Of a DNA stretch of 64,000 bases, positions 1 through 8,404 are shown piece by piece. A program made the position numbers and the translations under genes. The notes under the pieces were generated by a model that did no database searches, had not been told where the DNA came from, and worked only from the letters and a program-made list of their open reading frames with translations. Each line of letters begins with the position of its first letter. Position 1 is the stretch's first letter. Source of the stretch: Streptacidiphilus sp041262165 (lineage in GTDB: Bacteria > Actinomycetota > Actinomycetes > Streptomycetales > Streptomycetaceae); assembly GCF_041262165.1 (NCBI RefSeq), contig NZ_JBGCBY010000035.1:24247-88246 (forward strand), read 5' to 3'.

Positions 1-1139
1 AGCGCACAGGCGATCGCGATGGAGGCGATACCCAGCACCAGGATGAACAGCCGGTTGGTGCGGACCTCGTCGTGGTCGGAGAGCGTGCCTGCCTCGGGAC
101 TCCGGCCGACGAGCGCCTTGACGCGGCGCCAGATGTCGTTGTTGGCGACGGTGGCGGAGGCGATCAGCGCACCGCTGGCCGTGGACATCATCGCGGACAG
201 CGCCGCCGCGAGCACCAGGCCCTTCACGCCGGTCGGCAGCGTGTGCTTGACGATCGTGGCGAAGGCGCTGTCGGCGCCGTCGAGGGTGGGGTAGAGCGCT
301 TTAGTCGCGGTGCCGATGACGGCTCCGGCGACGGCGTAGACCAGGCAGTAGACGCCGGCGACCGTGCCGCCGTAGGCGGCGACCTTGTCGCTGCGTGCGG
401 TGAAGACCCGCTGCCAGATGTCCTGGCCGATGAGCATCCCGAAGGTGTAGATCAGGACGTAGGTGAAGATGGTCTGGCCACCGATAGTGGTCGGCGAGAA
501 GTAGCTGTGCGGGAGCCTGGCCTCCATCCCCGAGAAGCCGCCCGCCTTGACCACCGCGATGGGCAGCAGGAGCAGCAGCACGCCGATGCTCTTGACCACG
601 AACTGCACCATGTCGGTCAGCGTGATCGACCACATGCCGCCCAGCGTGGAGTAGCCGACCACGATCGCACCGCCGATGATGATCGAGGTCCAGCGCGGCA
701 GCCCGAAGAGCACGTCGAACACGCTGGCGTAGGCGATGGTGGAGGTGACCGCCAGCATCAGCGTGTACACCCACATCACCACCCCGGAGATGATGCTGGC
801 CGCGTCGCCGTAGCGCAGCGAGAGCATCTCGGCGACGGTGTAGACGCGCAACCGGGCGATTCGGGCGGAGAAGAAGATGCTCAGCGCGAGCAGGCCGAGG
901 CCGATCGCGAAGACCATCCACGCGCCGGACAGTCCGTAGGTGTAGCCGAGACGCACCCCGCCGATGGTGGAGGCGCCGCCGAGGACCACCGCGGCCATGG
1001 TGCCGGTGTACATCAGCGGTCCCAGCCGTCGCCCGGCGACCAGGAAGTCGCTCTTGGAGCGGGCGCGTCGCTTGCCCCACCATCCGACTCCGACGATGCC
1101 GATCAGGTAGGCGACGATCACGATGTAGTCGACGGCCAT
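1..1139 (-). CDS. Sodium:solute symporter (SSS/SLC5 family), C-terminus beyond the window
   Basis: Sodium-coupled importer of the SSS family, located in the cytoplasmic membrane. The 379 visible residues begin MAVDYIVIVAYLIGIVGVGW and alternate hydrophobic helices with short loops. They include the family-typical 'GRRLGP' stretch after TM1, 'GGASTIGG' and 'ALSAMMSTASGALIASA', the last matching the SSS signature region. The start is the ATG whose complement is at 1137-1139. The gene runs off the left edge, so full length (usually 480-550 residues) cannot be judged. It diverges from the PotD-type operon. The dehydrogenase at 6573-8024 has the same conserved upstream element, which suggests co-regulation. 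Substrate is not readable; a polyamine breakdown product, GABA or another amino acid is inferred from context. Confidence 0.92.
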   Translation of the reverse strand, partial: MAVDYIVIVAYLIGIVGVGWWGKRRARSKSDFLVAGRRLGPLMYTGTMAAVVLGGASTIGGVRLGYTYGLSGAWMVFAIGLGLLALSIFFSARIARLRVYTVAEMLSLRYGDAASIISGVVMWVYTLMLAVTSTIAYASVFDVLFGLPRWTSIIIGGAIVVGYSTLGGMWSITLTDMVQFVVKSIGVLLLLLPIAVVKAGGFSGMEARLPHSYFSPTTIGGQTIFTYVLIYTFGMLIGQDIWQRVFTARSDKVAAYGGTVAGVYCLVYAVAGAVIGTATKALYPTLDGADSAFATIVKHTLPTGVKGLVLAAALSAMMSTASGALIASATVANNDIWRRVKALVGRSPEAGTLSDHDEVRTNRLFILVLGIASIAIACA

Positions 1140-1334
1140 GCGGTCCTCCGATCCGGTCGGCCGCCGCGCGGGGGCCGGGTGTTGTGGGGGTGTCGCCGTC
1201 GCACCGTGGGGATGCGGCGACGTGACGGAGCCGACCCGGGGCCGCCTGACGGCGGACCGGGCCCGTACCGGGAAAGGGTGGATGCGGAGACGGTGCCGCC
1301 CGACCCGCGCTGGGTTCCGGGGACGGCCGGCGTC

Positions 1335-1427
1335 CTCTGTATCGCGGTTCCGAACCTAGGCCGGGCAGTGGCCCAGGGGAAGTGTACGTTCCATCTATTA
1401 TTCGACATATCAGTGGATGTTTTGCAC
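1335..1427 (-). promoter_or_regulatory. Conserved regulatory element, copy A (shared with 8259-8350)
   Basis: A block nearly repeated upstream of the aldehyde dehydrogenase. The core 1378-1427 matches 8301-8350 at 34 of 50 positions without gaps. Conservation is concentrated at the two ends: GGAAGTGTAnGTTnCATCT (17 of 19) and TGGATGTTnTGCAC (13 of 14). A second conserved piece, around CGCGGT(T)CCGAACCTA, lies at 1343-1359. Read on the minus strand the core contains TACACT (complement of 1381-1386), a possible -10 hexamer, with no recognisable -35. That pattern fits an activator-dependent promoter. The PucR-type protein encoded at 8405 is the obvious candidate activator; this is inference. Confidence 0.7.
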
Positions 1428-1465
1428 TGGGCCAACGTCCGAGTGTGTCTCCTGGAAAACAATCG

Positions 1466-1494
1466 TTGACGCTCAGACAACCGCGCCCTATGGT
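1466..1494 (+). promoter_or_regulatory. Candidate promoter of the ABC-importer operon
   Basis: TTGACG at 1466-1471, a 17-base spacer and TATGGT at 1489-1494 form a good housekeeping-type promoter on the plus strand. Transcription would start near 1501, leaving a leader of about 230 bases before the binding-protein gene. Confidence 0.5.
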
Positions 1495-1733
1495 TTGCGG
1501 CACCCGGCGGCGATGTGACGCAGTCCGAACGAGCCATCGATCGTTCAAAGGTCCATGCGTTCGAGGCGCGCAGGCCGGGCCGAACCCCGCAACGCCCCAG
1601 TGGCCGGCCACAGCCGTGCCAGGGCGGTCACGCCCTCGACTCCACCACGCGGCACGTTTCCCCCTTGCGCGGCCGCAGCTCTCATCGCCCGATCCCCGCA
1701 TGAGCGACATGCACAAGAGAGGCCATGCCACGC

Positions 1734-2843
1734 ATGACTGAGCAGACGACAACCCCCATGAGCCGTCGGTCACTTCTGAAGACGGGTGCCCTCGCCGCAG
1801 TCGCGGCTCCGTTCGCGGGGAGCCTTCTCACCGCCTGCAGCACCAAGTCCTCCGACAGCGGTCCCGCGAACAAGACCGTCACTGTCACCTCGTACGGCGG
1901 CTCCTACAACGACCAGTTGACGAAGACGATCCTGACGCCGTTCCAGAAGAAGACGGGCATCCGCCCGACGCTGCTCGCCAACACCAGCCTGGCCGCCCTC
2001 AAGACGCAGGTGCAGTCCGGTGACGTGCAGTGGGACCTCGTGGAGCTGACCGCCCCCGAGTACGTCCAGGCAGTCAGCGAAGGACTGCTCGAGAAGTTCG
2101 ACTACAACATCATCAGCGACACGGGGCTGCCGTCCTATGCGAAAGCGGACTACGGCATCAAGTACCTGAGCTTCCTGTTCGTCATGGCCTGGGACCAGAC
2201 GCACATCCCCGACGCCCAGGCGCCCACGAACTGGGCCCAGTTCTTCGACCAGAGCCGGTATGCCACCAAGCGATCCGTCTACGGGCAGCTGTCGGACAGC
2301 TCGATACTCGAGGCCGCCCGGCTGGCCGAGGGCATCCCCTTCGACCGGATCTACCCTCTGGACGTGGACGCCGCCCTGCGCTACCTCGCCCAGCACCCCG
2401 GACGCGACAAGCTGATCTACCACACCGCCAACCAGGAGCCGATCCAGCAGCTGACCTCGGGCGAGGTCGCACTGTCGACCAGCTTCAACAACCGGATCAA
2501 CGCCGCTCGCAAGGACGGCGCCAAGTTGAACTTCTCCTCCTCGAACGGAGTCCTCGCCGGCGACTACTTCGTCGTCCCGAAGGGCGCGAGGAACAAGGAG
2601 GCAGCGTTCCGGCTGATGGACTTCATGAGCAATGACGCGGACGCCGGGGCGGACTTCGACCAGACGACCAATCTCACGCTGGCGAACACCGCAGCACTTG
2701 CGAAGCTGCCCGCCGCCGTCGCCGACTCCCTGCCCACCAGCCCGAAACTGGCCGGCAGCATCCTGGTCCGTGACGACGCCTGGTGGGCCAAGAACCTCAA
2801 GGCCACGGAGCAGACCTTCAAGCTGTGGCAGGCGGCGAGCTGA
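1734..2843 (+). CDS. PotD/YdcS-like substrate-binding lipoprotein of a polyamine-type ABC importer
   Basis: Extracytoplasmic solute receptor for the importer encoded just downstream. The 369-residue product starts MTEQTTTPMSRRSLLKTG. SRRSLLK (residues 10-16) is a twin-arginine motif, and LLTAC with Cys35 is a lipobox, so a Tat-exported lipoprotein is expected. The mature part follows the spermidine/putrescine-binding pattern, with 'VTSYGGSYND' near its start and aromatic-rich segments such as 'YGIKYLSFLFVMAWD'. GAGAGG at 1717-1722 suits the ATG at 1734 (11-base gap) better than the ATG at 1725 (2-base gap), but either is possible. The gene order binding protein, two permeases, ATPase, with a nearby ALDH, resembles E. 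coli ydcSTUVW. Confidence 0.88.
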   Translation: MTEQTTTPMSRRSLLKTGALAAVAAPFAGSLLTACSTKSSDSGPANKTVTVTSYGGSYNDQLTKTILTPFQKKTGIRPTLLANTSLAALKTQVQSGDVQWDLVELTAPEYVQAVSEGLLEKFDYNIISDTGLPSYAKADYGIKYLSFLFVMAWDQTHIPDAQAPTNWAQFFDQSRYATKRSVYGQLSDSSILEAARLAEGIPFDRIYPLDVDAALRYLAQHPGRDKLIYHTANQEPIQQLTSGEVALSTSFNNRINAARKDGAKLNFSSSNGVLAGDYFVVPKGARNKEAAFRLMDFMSNDADAGADFDQTTNLTLANTAALAKLPAAVADSLPTSPKLAGSILVRDDAWWAKNLKATEQTFKLWQAAS

Positions 2844-2845
2844 CG

Positions 2846-3721
2846 ATGCCCCTCGCCACCGCAGTGCCCGCCCCGGCCGCCGGCGCCACGACCCGCAGGC
2901 GCACTCTGCGCTTCCGCAAGGGCTGGCTGCTCCTCCTCGCGCCGTGCGCCCTCTTCGACGCGGTCTTCTTCCTCACCCCGCTGGGGCGGCTGGTCGCCTC
3001 CAGCCTGCACGACCAGGCCTACCAGCGGGTGCTCCAGGACCCGTTGGTGATCAGATCACTGGTGAACACGCTGGAGATCAGCGCGCTGTCCACGCTCGCG
3101 ACGATCGTGCTCGGCTATCTGCTGGCCGTCGTGATCTGGCGTCGCGGTCCGCTCATGCGCGTCATCCTGTTCGCCCTGGTGCTGCTGCCGTTCTGGACCG
3201 GAGTCCTGGTGAAGAACTTCGCCTGGGCAGTCCTGCTGCAGGACAACGGGATGGTGAACAGTGCCCTGCAGGGACTCGGGATCACCGACCATCCGCTCGC
3301 GCTGCTGCACAACCGCTTCGCCGTGGTGGTCGGGATGGTGCACTACCTGCTCCCCTACGCCGTGTTCCCGATCTTCGCCGCGCTGGCCGCGATCGACAAC
3401 CGGCTGGAGCTGGCCGCACGTTCCTTGGGCGCCGGCGAGTTGTCGGTCTTCCGCCGGGTCATCCTTCCGCTCACGGCGCCGGGCGTTTCGGCCGCAGGAC
3501 TGCTGGTGTTCATCATCAGCACTGGCTTCTTCATCACCCCGGTCGTGCTCGGCGGCCCAGGAGACATGATGATTGCCAATCAGATCGGCTTCTATGCCCT
3601 GCAGTTGACCGACTTCGCAGGTGCGTCCGCACTCGCGCTGCTGCTCACCGCCATGGTGAGCGTGCTGGTAGCGGTGTACCAGCGGATCCTTCGCGCCGGA
3701 GGTGCCCATGAAGTCGGCTAG
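2846..3721 (+). CDS. ABC importer permease, PotB-like
   Basis: First membrane subunit of the polyamine-type importer, 291 residues, about six transmembrane helices beginning at 'GWLLLLAPCALFDAVFF'. The coupling-loop (EAA) motif is visible around 'ELAARSLGAGELSVFRRVILPL', where it would contact the ATPase. It starts two bases after the stop of the binding-protein gene and overlaps the next permease by 14 bases, so the genes are co-transcribed and probably translationally coupled. Confidence 0.9.
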   Translation: MPLATAVPAPAAGATTRRRTLRFRKGWLLLLAPCALFDAVFFLTPLGRLVASSLHDQAYQRVLQDPLVIRSLVNTLEISALSTLATIVLGYLLAVVIWRRGPLMRVILFALVLLPFWTGVLVKNFAWAVLLQDNGMVNSALQGLGITDHPLALLHNRFAVVVGMVHYLLPYAVFPIFAALAAIDNRLELAARSLGAGELSVFRRVILPLTAPGVSAAGLLVFIISTGFFITPVVLGGPGDMMIANQIGFYALQLTDFAGASALALLLTAMVSVLVAVYQRILRAGGAHEVG

Positions 3722-4544
3722 CTCTCGATTCTCGCCGGCGCTGCTGGCAGCCGTGCCGGTGTTTGTCTTCCTCGTCGTGCCCACCCTGATCGTGGTGCCG
3801 ATGGCGTTCAACCAGAGCCGGTACATCACCTTCCCGCCCGCCCACTTCTCCCTCGACGCCGTCTCGGGATTCCTCAGCGACCCGGCCTGGACCTCAGCCG
3901 TGGCCGCGAGCCTGCAAGCCGCCGGCATCGCCGTGGGACTCGCCGTGCTGCTGGGCGGCAGCGCCGCCGTGGCCCTGCACGGACGGCGGTTTCCCGGACG
4001 CAACTTGCTGACCGGGGTGATCCTCGCCCCCATGATCGTCCCCGCCATCGTCCTGGCGCTGGCGTTCTACCAGTTCTTCACGTCCCTCGGCCTGGTCGGC
4101 ACCATTCTTCCGATCGGCCTCGCCCACGCGGTGGTTGCCACGCCGTACGCGTTCCTCACGGTCCGCGCCAGCCTGTCCGGACTCAATCCGGCCCTGGTTC
4201 GGTCGGCTCGCAGCCTCGGTGCGGGTTGGCTGTCGGTGGCGCGCTTCGTGTACCTGCCCGTCATCCGGCCCGGTCTCGTGGCGGGGGCGCTCTTCGCCTT
4301 CTCGGTCTCCATCGACGAGACCGTGATCGCCCTGTTCCTGCAGTCGCCGAGCGCGACGACGCTGCCAGTCAAGATGTTCACCGACATCCAGTACAACCTG
4401 ACGCCGAAGATCGCGGTTTCCTCGGCGATGCTGGTCACCGCCGCCACGCTCGGGCTGCTGGTGCAGGTCTCCTTCATGCTCCGCCGCCGTTCCAACGCCC
4501 GGATGCTGCCGCTGACATCGGCAGCCGCCGACCAGACAGGGTGA
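3708..4544 (+). CDS. ABC importer permease, PotC-like
   Basis: Second membrane subunit, 278 residues, with a PotC-like EAA loop 'LVRSARSLGAGWLSVARFVYLP' and a helix-rich profile. The ATG at 3708 is chosen because GGAGG at 3698-3702 stands five bases upstream; a GTG at 3702 is in frame but lies inside that ribosome site. It should form a heterodimeric channel with the preceding permease. It ends five bases before the ATPase start. Confidence 0.9.
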   Translation: MKSASSRFSPALLAAVPVFVFLVVPTLIVVPMAFNQSRYITFPPAHFSLDAVSGFLSDPAWTSAVAASLQAAGIAVGLAVLLGGSAAVALHGRRFPGRNLLTGVILAPMIVPAIVLALAFYQFFTSLGLVGTILPIGLAHAVVATPYAFLTVRASLSGLNPALVRSARSLGAGWLSVARFVYLPVIRPGLVAGALFAFSVSIDETVIALFLQSPSATTLPVKMFTDIQYNLTPKIAVSSAMLVTAATLGLLVQVSFMLRRRSNARMLPLTSAAADQTG

Positions 4545-4549
4545 GCTCA

Positions 4550-5674
4550 ATGACTACCTCATCTCCGCTCCAGACAGCCGCCGACCCGACGACCGGGAAC
4601 CAGGAGGAGGGTTCCATCGAACTGCGCCGGGTGCGCCGGACCTACGGTGACGTCACGGCAGTCGACGATATCGATCTCACGGTCCACCCCGGCGAGTTCG
4701 TCACACTGCTCGGTCCGAGCGGCTCGGGCAAGACGACGACCATGATGATGGTCGCCGGCTTCGAGGAACTCACCTCCGGCATGGTCCTGATCAACGGCCG
4801 GCCCGTCGACAAGCTCCCCCCGAAGGACCGCAACCTGGGTGTGGTGTTCCAGAGTTACGCCCTGTTCCCGCACCTGAGCGCTCGGGAGAACGTCGAGTTC
4901 GCGCTGCGGATGCGCCGGGTCCGTCCGGCGGAGCGGCGTCAGCGGGCCGAGGAGGCCCTCGAGCGCGTCGGCCTGGCGAAGCTGGGAGACCGTCGACCGC
5001 GCGAACTCTCCGGAGGACAGCAGCAACGGGTTGCGCTGGCCCGCGCCCTGGTCTTCAATCCCTCGGCGCTCCTGCTGGACGAGCCGATGGCGGCGCTGGA
5101 CAAGCGGCTGCGCGAGCAGATGCAGGAGGAGATCAAGACCATCCAGCGGTCGCTGGGGATCTCCGTTCTGTTCGTCACCCACGACCAGGACGAAGCCATG
5201 TCCATGTCCGACAGGATCGTGGTGATGCGCGACGGGCGGATCGTGCAGCAGGGCGCGCCGGACGACGTGTACGCGCACCCGGTGAACGACTGGGTGGCCA
5301 ACTTCCTCGGCGACGCCAACCTCCTTCCGTGCACCGTGCTGGAACGCTCGGGCGAGACCGCCGTCGTCGATCTCGGCGAGCTCGGCGTGGGCCGTGTGCG
5401 GGACCGCGGCGCGAGCGGCGATCGGTACGCGGTGTCCATCCGCCCTGAGCATCTGGCCTTCATCCCCGCCGACCGCACGGAGAACAGTGCGAGCGGCCGA
5501 GTGGTGACCTCCACCAACCTCGGTGCGACCATCCGTCACCGCCTGCGGGTGGGAGGGCAGGACCTGCTGCTGCGCGAACTCTCGGCGGGACGGCGCACCG
5601 CGCGCGAACTCGACGGCGAGGTCTTCGTCGGGTGGGAGCAGGACGAGGCCCAGCTGCTGGTCCTCGAGTCCTGA
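4550..5674 (+). CDS. ABC importer ATP-binding subunit, PotA-like
   Basis: Energises the importer. The 374-residue protein shows Walker A GPSGSGKT (residues 55-62), Q-loop 'VVFQSYALFPH', signature 'LSGGQQQRVALARAL', Walker B 'ALLLDEPMAALD' and switch histidine 'FVTHDQDEA'. A C-terminal TOBE-type regulatory domain follows, with 'SIRPEHLAF'. This is the full length and domain order of PotA/MalK-class ATPases. The start ATG lies five bases after the permease stop. A strong hairpin at 5743-5784 follows the gene, so the operon proper probably ends here. Confidence 0.94.
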   Translation: MTTSSPLQTAADPTTGNQEEGSIELRRVRRTYGDVTAVDDIDLTVHPGEFVTLLGPSGSGKTTTMMMVAGFEELTSGMVLINGRPVDKLPPKDRNLGVVFQSYALFPHLSARENVEFALRMRRVRPAERRQRAEEALERVGLAKLGDRRPRELSGGQQQRVALARALVFNPSALLLDEPMAALDKRLREQMQEEIKTIQRSLGISVLFVTHDQDEAMSMSDRIVVMRDGRIVQQGAPDDVYAHPVNDWVANFLGDANLLPCTVLERSGETAVVDLGELGVGRVRDRGASGDRYAVSIRPEHLAFIPADRTENSASGRVVTSTNLGATIRHRLRVGGQDLLLRELSAGRRTARELDGEVFVGWEQDEAQLLVLES

Positions 5675-5742
5675 CGAGAACGGCCCCGCCCGGGGCGTGA
5701 CCCGCGGGGGACGTACCGCTGCCGGGGTCGCGTCCGGTCGGC

Positions 5743-5784
5743 CCGAGGTGCCGACTCCGCCGGACGGCGGAGTCGGCACCTCGG
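5743..5784 (+). terminator. Hairpin after the ABC-importer operon
   Basis: A perfect 19-base-pair stem (arms 5743-5761 and 5766-5784) with tetraloop GGAC. It lacks a clear U-run, as is usual for actinobacterial terminators. It separates the ATPase gene from the regulator gene that follows on the same strand. Confidence 0.8.
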
Positions 5785-5873
5785 CCGTCGTTCCTGCGGC
5801 ACATCGCCGAACAGGCGCGCTAGTCTCTGGGGCGATACTGCGTGAGCGAGAGCAGTGCAGGAGGAGGGACCCC

Positions 5874-6461
5874 TTGAGAGCACTGCCTGTCTCGCCACGC
5901 AACACCAAGCTGCAGATCGGCGCGGGGCTGCGTGCGGCGCGTCAGGCCAATCGGCTCACCATCGGACAGGTCGCCGACGTGACCGGGCTGACCAAGGGTT
6001 TCATCAGCCGCGTGGAGCGCGACGAGACCTCGCCCAGCGTGGTCACCCTGCTGACCCTGTGCGAGGTGCTCTCCCTGCAGGTCGGATCGCTGTTCGAGTC
6101 TGCGGAGGTGGGGCTTGTCCGTCGCGCCGAAGCGCCGGTGATCAACCTCGGCGGTACCGGTGTCGCCGAGCGACTGATGACCCCGCGCGGGCAGTCGCGG
6201 CTGCAGCTGATCCACTCGATCGTCGAACCCGGCGGCAATGGTGGACGCGAGCTGTACACGATCAACTGCGAACTCGAGACCGCGTACGTCCTCAACGGCG
6301 CCATCGAGCTGCGCTTCAGCGAGTCCAGCACCCGACTCGAAGCGGGGGACGCGCTGACCTTCGCCGGAGGTGAGCCGCACAACTGGAAGAACCCGGACGC
6401 CACGCGGGGTGCCGAGATGATCTGGGTCCTCGTGCCCGCGCCGTGGAGTGGGGCTTCCTAG
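5874..6461 (+). CDS. XRE-family regulator with C-terminal cupin (PuuR-like)
   Basis: DNA-binding regulator, 195 residues. An N-terminal helix-turn-helix ('LTIGQVADVTGLTKGFISRV', about residues 25-45) is followed by a cupin barrel ('GGRELYTINCELETAYVLNG', 'LEAGDALTFAGGEPHNWKNP') that would bind a small effector. E. coli PuuR, the putrescine-responsive repressor, has this architecture. The TTG at 5874 is taken as the start because the strong ribosome site GGAGGAGGG lies a few bases upstream and no ATG or GTG is suitably placed. Its own gene follows a terminator hairpin, so it probably has a separate promoter. Likely target: the ABC operon and/or the dehydrogenase (inference). Confidence 0.85.
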   Translation: MRALPVSPRNTKLQIGAGLRAARQANRLTIGQVADVTGLTKGFISRVERDETSPSVVTLLTLCEVLSLQVGSLFESAEVGLVRRAEAPVINLGGTGVAERLMTPRGQSRLQLIHSIVEPGGNGGRELYTINCELETAYVLNGAIELRFSESSTRLEAGDALTFAGGEPHNWKNPDATRGAEMIWVLVPAPWSGAS

Positions 6462-6502
6462 CCCGACCTCTGACCTCTGATCTGTGATCTGTGACCGTCG
6501 GA

Positions 6503-6545
6503 CCTCGGCCCTCGGCCGGCTGAACGAGCCGGCCGAGGGCCGAGG
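6503..6545. terminator. Bidirectional hairpin terminator between regulator and dehydrogenase
   Basis: A perfect 19-base-pair stem (arms 6503-6521 and 6527-6545) with a five-base loop sits between two convergent genes and can serve both. Just before it, 6466-6494 is a run of short direct repeats of the form GACCTCT/GATCTGT. Confidence 0.82.
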
Positions 6546-6572
6546 CAGGACTTCCGATGTCGCGCGAAGCGG

Positions 6573-8024
6573 TCAGCCCGCCGTCGCGGTCATCACATGC
6601 TTGATGCGGGTGTAGTCCTCGAAGCCGTAGGCGGAGAGGTCCTTGCCGTAGCCGGACTTCTTGAAGCCGCCGTGGGGCATCTCGGCCACGAGCGGAATGT
6701 GGGTGTTGATCCAGACGCAACCGAAGTCCAGGCGCCGGGACATCCGCATGGCGCGGGCGTGGTCCCTGGTCCAGACGGATGACGCGAGGGCGTACTGGGC
6801 GTCGTTGGCGAAGGCGACAGCCTGTTCCTCGTCGGTGAACCGCTGCACGGTGATGACCGGGCCGAAAACCTCGTTCTGGATGATCTCGTCGTCCTGCTTC
6901 AGGCCGGAGACGACCGTGGGGGAGTAGAAGTAGCCCTTGTCACCCACCTGGTGGCCGCCGGTCTCGATCGTGGCGTGGGCCGGGAGGCGCTGGACGAAAC
7001 CGGCCACCTGCGCGAGCTGGTTGGCGTTGTTGAGCGGGCCGTACTGCACGTCCGGGTCGTCCGGATGGCCGGTCCTGGTGGCCGCGACAGCCTTGGTCAG
7101 GGCGGCCAGGAACTCGTCGTGGAGCTCGTGCTGCACCAGCACGCGGGTGGCCGCGGTGCAGTCCTGGCCCGCGTTGAAGAGCCCGGCCGCGGTGATGCCT
7201 TCGACCGCGGCGGCGATGTCGGCGTCCTCGAAGACCACGACCGGGGCCTTGCCGCCCAGCTCCAGGTGGACCCGCTTGACGTCCTTGGCGGCGCTCCGGG
7301 CGACCTGGATGCCCGCTCGCACCGAGCCGGTGATGGCTGCCATCGCGGGGGTGGGGTGCTCCACCATCAGGCTGCCGGTCTCCCGGTCACCGCAGATCAC
7401 ATTGAGGACGCCGGTGGGCAGACCCAGCCCTCGCAGGACCTCCCCGACGATCTCGGCGAGCAGCAGCGTGGAGGCCGGGGTCGTGTCCGACGGCTTGAGC
7501 ACCACGCTGTTTCCGGCGGCGATGGCCGGGGCGAACTTCCATACCGCGGTCATCATGGGGTAGTTCCATGGTGCGACCTGGGCACAGACACCGACCGGTT
7601 CGCGGCGGACGAAGGAGGTCGTGCCCTGCAGGTACTCGCCCGCGGACTTGCCCTCCAGCAGGCGGGCCGCGCCCGCGAAGAATCGTATGTGGTCCACCAT
7701 CGGGGGTATCTCCTCGGCGGCGGTGAGCCCCCTCGGCTTGCCGGTGTCGCGGCACTCAACGTCGACCAGCTCCCGTGCCCGCGCCTCGACCGCGTCCGCG
7801 ATCCTGAGCAGGGCCAGCTGGCGCACCGACGGGGTGGTGTCGCGCCAGCTCTCGAAGGCGACTGCCGCGGCGGCCATGGCTTTGTCGACGTCCGCCGCTG
7901 CTGAGAGCGGCGCGGTCGCGTAGACCTCGCCCGTCGCGGGGTCGATCACCTCGGTGGTCCGGCCGTCGGCCGCGTCGGTGTACGCGCCGTTGATGTAGTT
8001 GCGCAGCTTGCCGGGTTCGCTCAT
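6573..8024 (-). CDS. Aldehyde dehydrogenase, gamma-aminobutyraldehyde dehydrogenase type (PatD/YdcW-like)
   Basis: NAD(P)-dependent oxidation of an aldehyde to its acid. The 483-residue protein has the class signature 'LELGGKAP' with catalytic Glu255 and 'AGQDCT' with nucleophile Cys289; 'GYFYSPTVVSGL' and 'QNEVFGPV' are also typical. Full length for the family. The ATG at 8024 is preceded by AGAAAGA. Next to a PotD-type importer and a PuuR-like regulator, the likely substrate is 4-aminobutanal from putrescine, giving GABA. Betaine or other amino-aldehydes cannot be excluded by sequence alone. Its promoter region holds the same conserved element as the symporter, and its leader contains a 12-base-pair hairpin. 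Confidence 0.9.
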   Translation of the reverse strand: MSEPGKLRNYINGAYTDAADGRTTEVIDPATGEVYATAPLSAAADVDKAMAAAAVAFESWRDTTPSVRQLALLRIADAVEARARELVDVECRDTGKPRGLTAAEEIPPMVDHIRFFAGAARLLEGKSAGEYLQGTTSFVRREPVGVCAQVAPWNYPMMTAVWKFAPAIAAGNSVVLKPSDTTPASTLLLAEIVGEVLRGLGLPTGVLNVICGDRETGSLMVEHPTPAMAAITGSVRAGIQVARSAAKDVKRVHLELGGKAPVVVFEDADIAAAVEGITAAGLFNAGQDCTAATRVLVQHELHDEFLAALTKAVAATRTGHPDDPDVQYGPLNNANQLAQVAGFVQRLPAHATIETGGHQVGDKGYFYSPTVVSGLKQDDEIIQNEVFGPVITVQRFTDEEQAVAFANDAQYALASSVWTRDHARAMRMSRRLDFGCVWINTHIPLVAEMPHGGFKKSGYGKDLSAYGFEDYTRIKHVMTATAG

Positions 8025-8404
8025 GGGGCCATGTCTTTCTGCGTGGTTGATCTGGGTAGGCGAACCCCCTGGGGTTGGCGCGCCCGGGGCAGGCGTGCCG
8101 AATCGCCGTCCTGGCGGGCCCACTGCTGAGACCCGACTGGCGCGCGGTTGCAGCCCTGCATCGCGCCGGACTGAGCGCGGTTCAGGGCTGCAACTAGTGA
8201 GTTCGACCTCGCGGAGGCGGGCAGGCAGGACGGCGTCGGTTGGGCTGGGGATCGCGTCTGCTGTGTCGCGGTACGAACCTAACCGCGGCCGCAAGCAGGA
8301 GGAAGTGTAGGTTTCATCTGCCAGTAGGCTCCATGATGGATGTTGTGCACACCAGGATCGGCGTGCGGCAGTGAGTCTCGTTCCGATCGGCAGAGGAAAC
8401 CGTC
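8025..8404. promoter_or_regulatory. Divergent control region between aldehyde dehydrogenase and PucR regulator
   Basis: About 380 bases without a gene. It contains copy B of the conserved element (8259-8350) and, within the presumed dehydrogenase leader, an inverted repeat of 12 bases (8147-8158 with 8183-8194, GTTGCAGCCCTG/CAGGGCTGCAAC, 24-base loop). The hairpin could be an attenuator or a protein-binding site. Confidence 0.65.
8259..8350 (-). promoter_or_regulatory. Conserved regulatory element, copy B
   Basis: Partner of 1335-1427. The core 8301-8350 keeps GGAAGTGTAnGTTnCATCT at one end and TGGATGTTnTGCAC at the other with the same spacing, and CTGTnTCGCGGTnCGAACCTA lies at about 8260-8281. 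On the minus strand TACACT (complement of 8304-8309) may be the -10 of the dehydrogenase promoter. The element lies 277 bases before the dehydrogenase start, against 239 bases for copy A and the symporter. Because it also lies just upstream of the PucR gene, autoregulation is possible. Confidence 0.7.

Larger units (their letters stand above)
1140..1733. promoter_or_regulatory. Divergent control region between symporter and ABC-importer operon
   Basis: This gene-free stretch of about 590 bases separates two divergent transcription units. It holds the conserved element at 1335-1427 (described separately) directed toward the symporter, and a plausible plus-strand promoter at 1466-1494. The remainder is GC-rich leader without convincing reading frames. 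Confidence 0.7.

Noticed and set aside
72..1469. Long open plus-strand frame opposite the symporter
   Set aside because: Composition (Asp/Gly/His/Arg-rich, no domain) is typical of antisense frames in high-GC DNA, and the minus strand encodes a clear SSS transporter.
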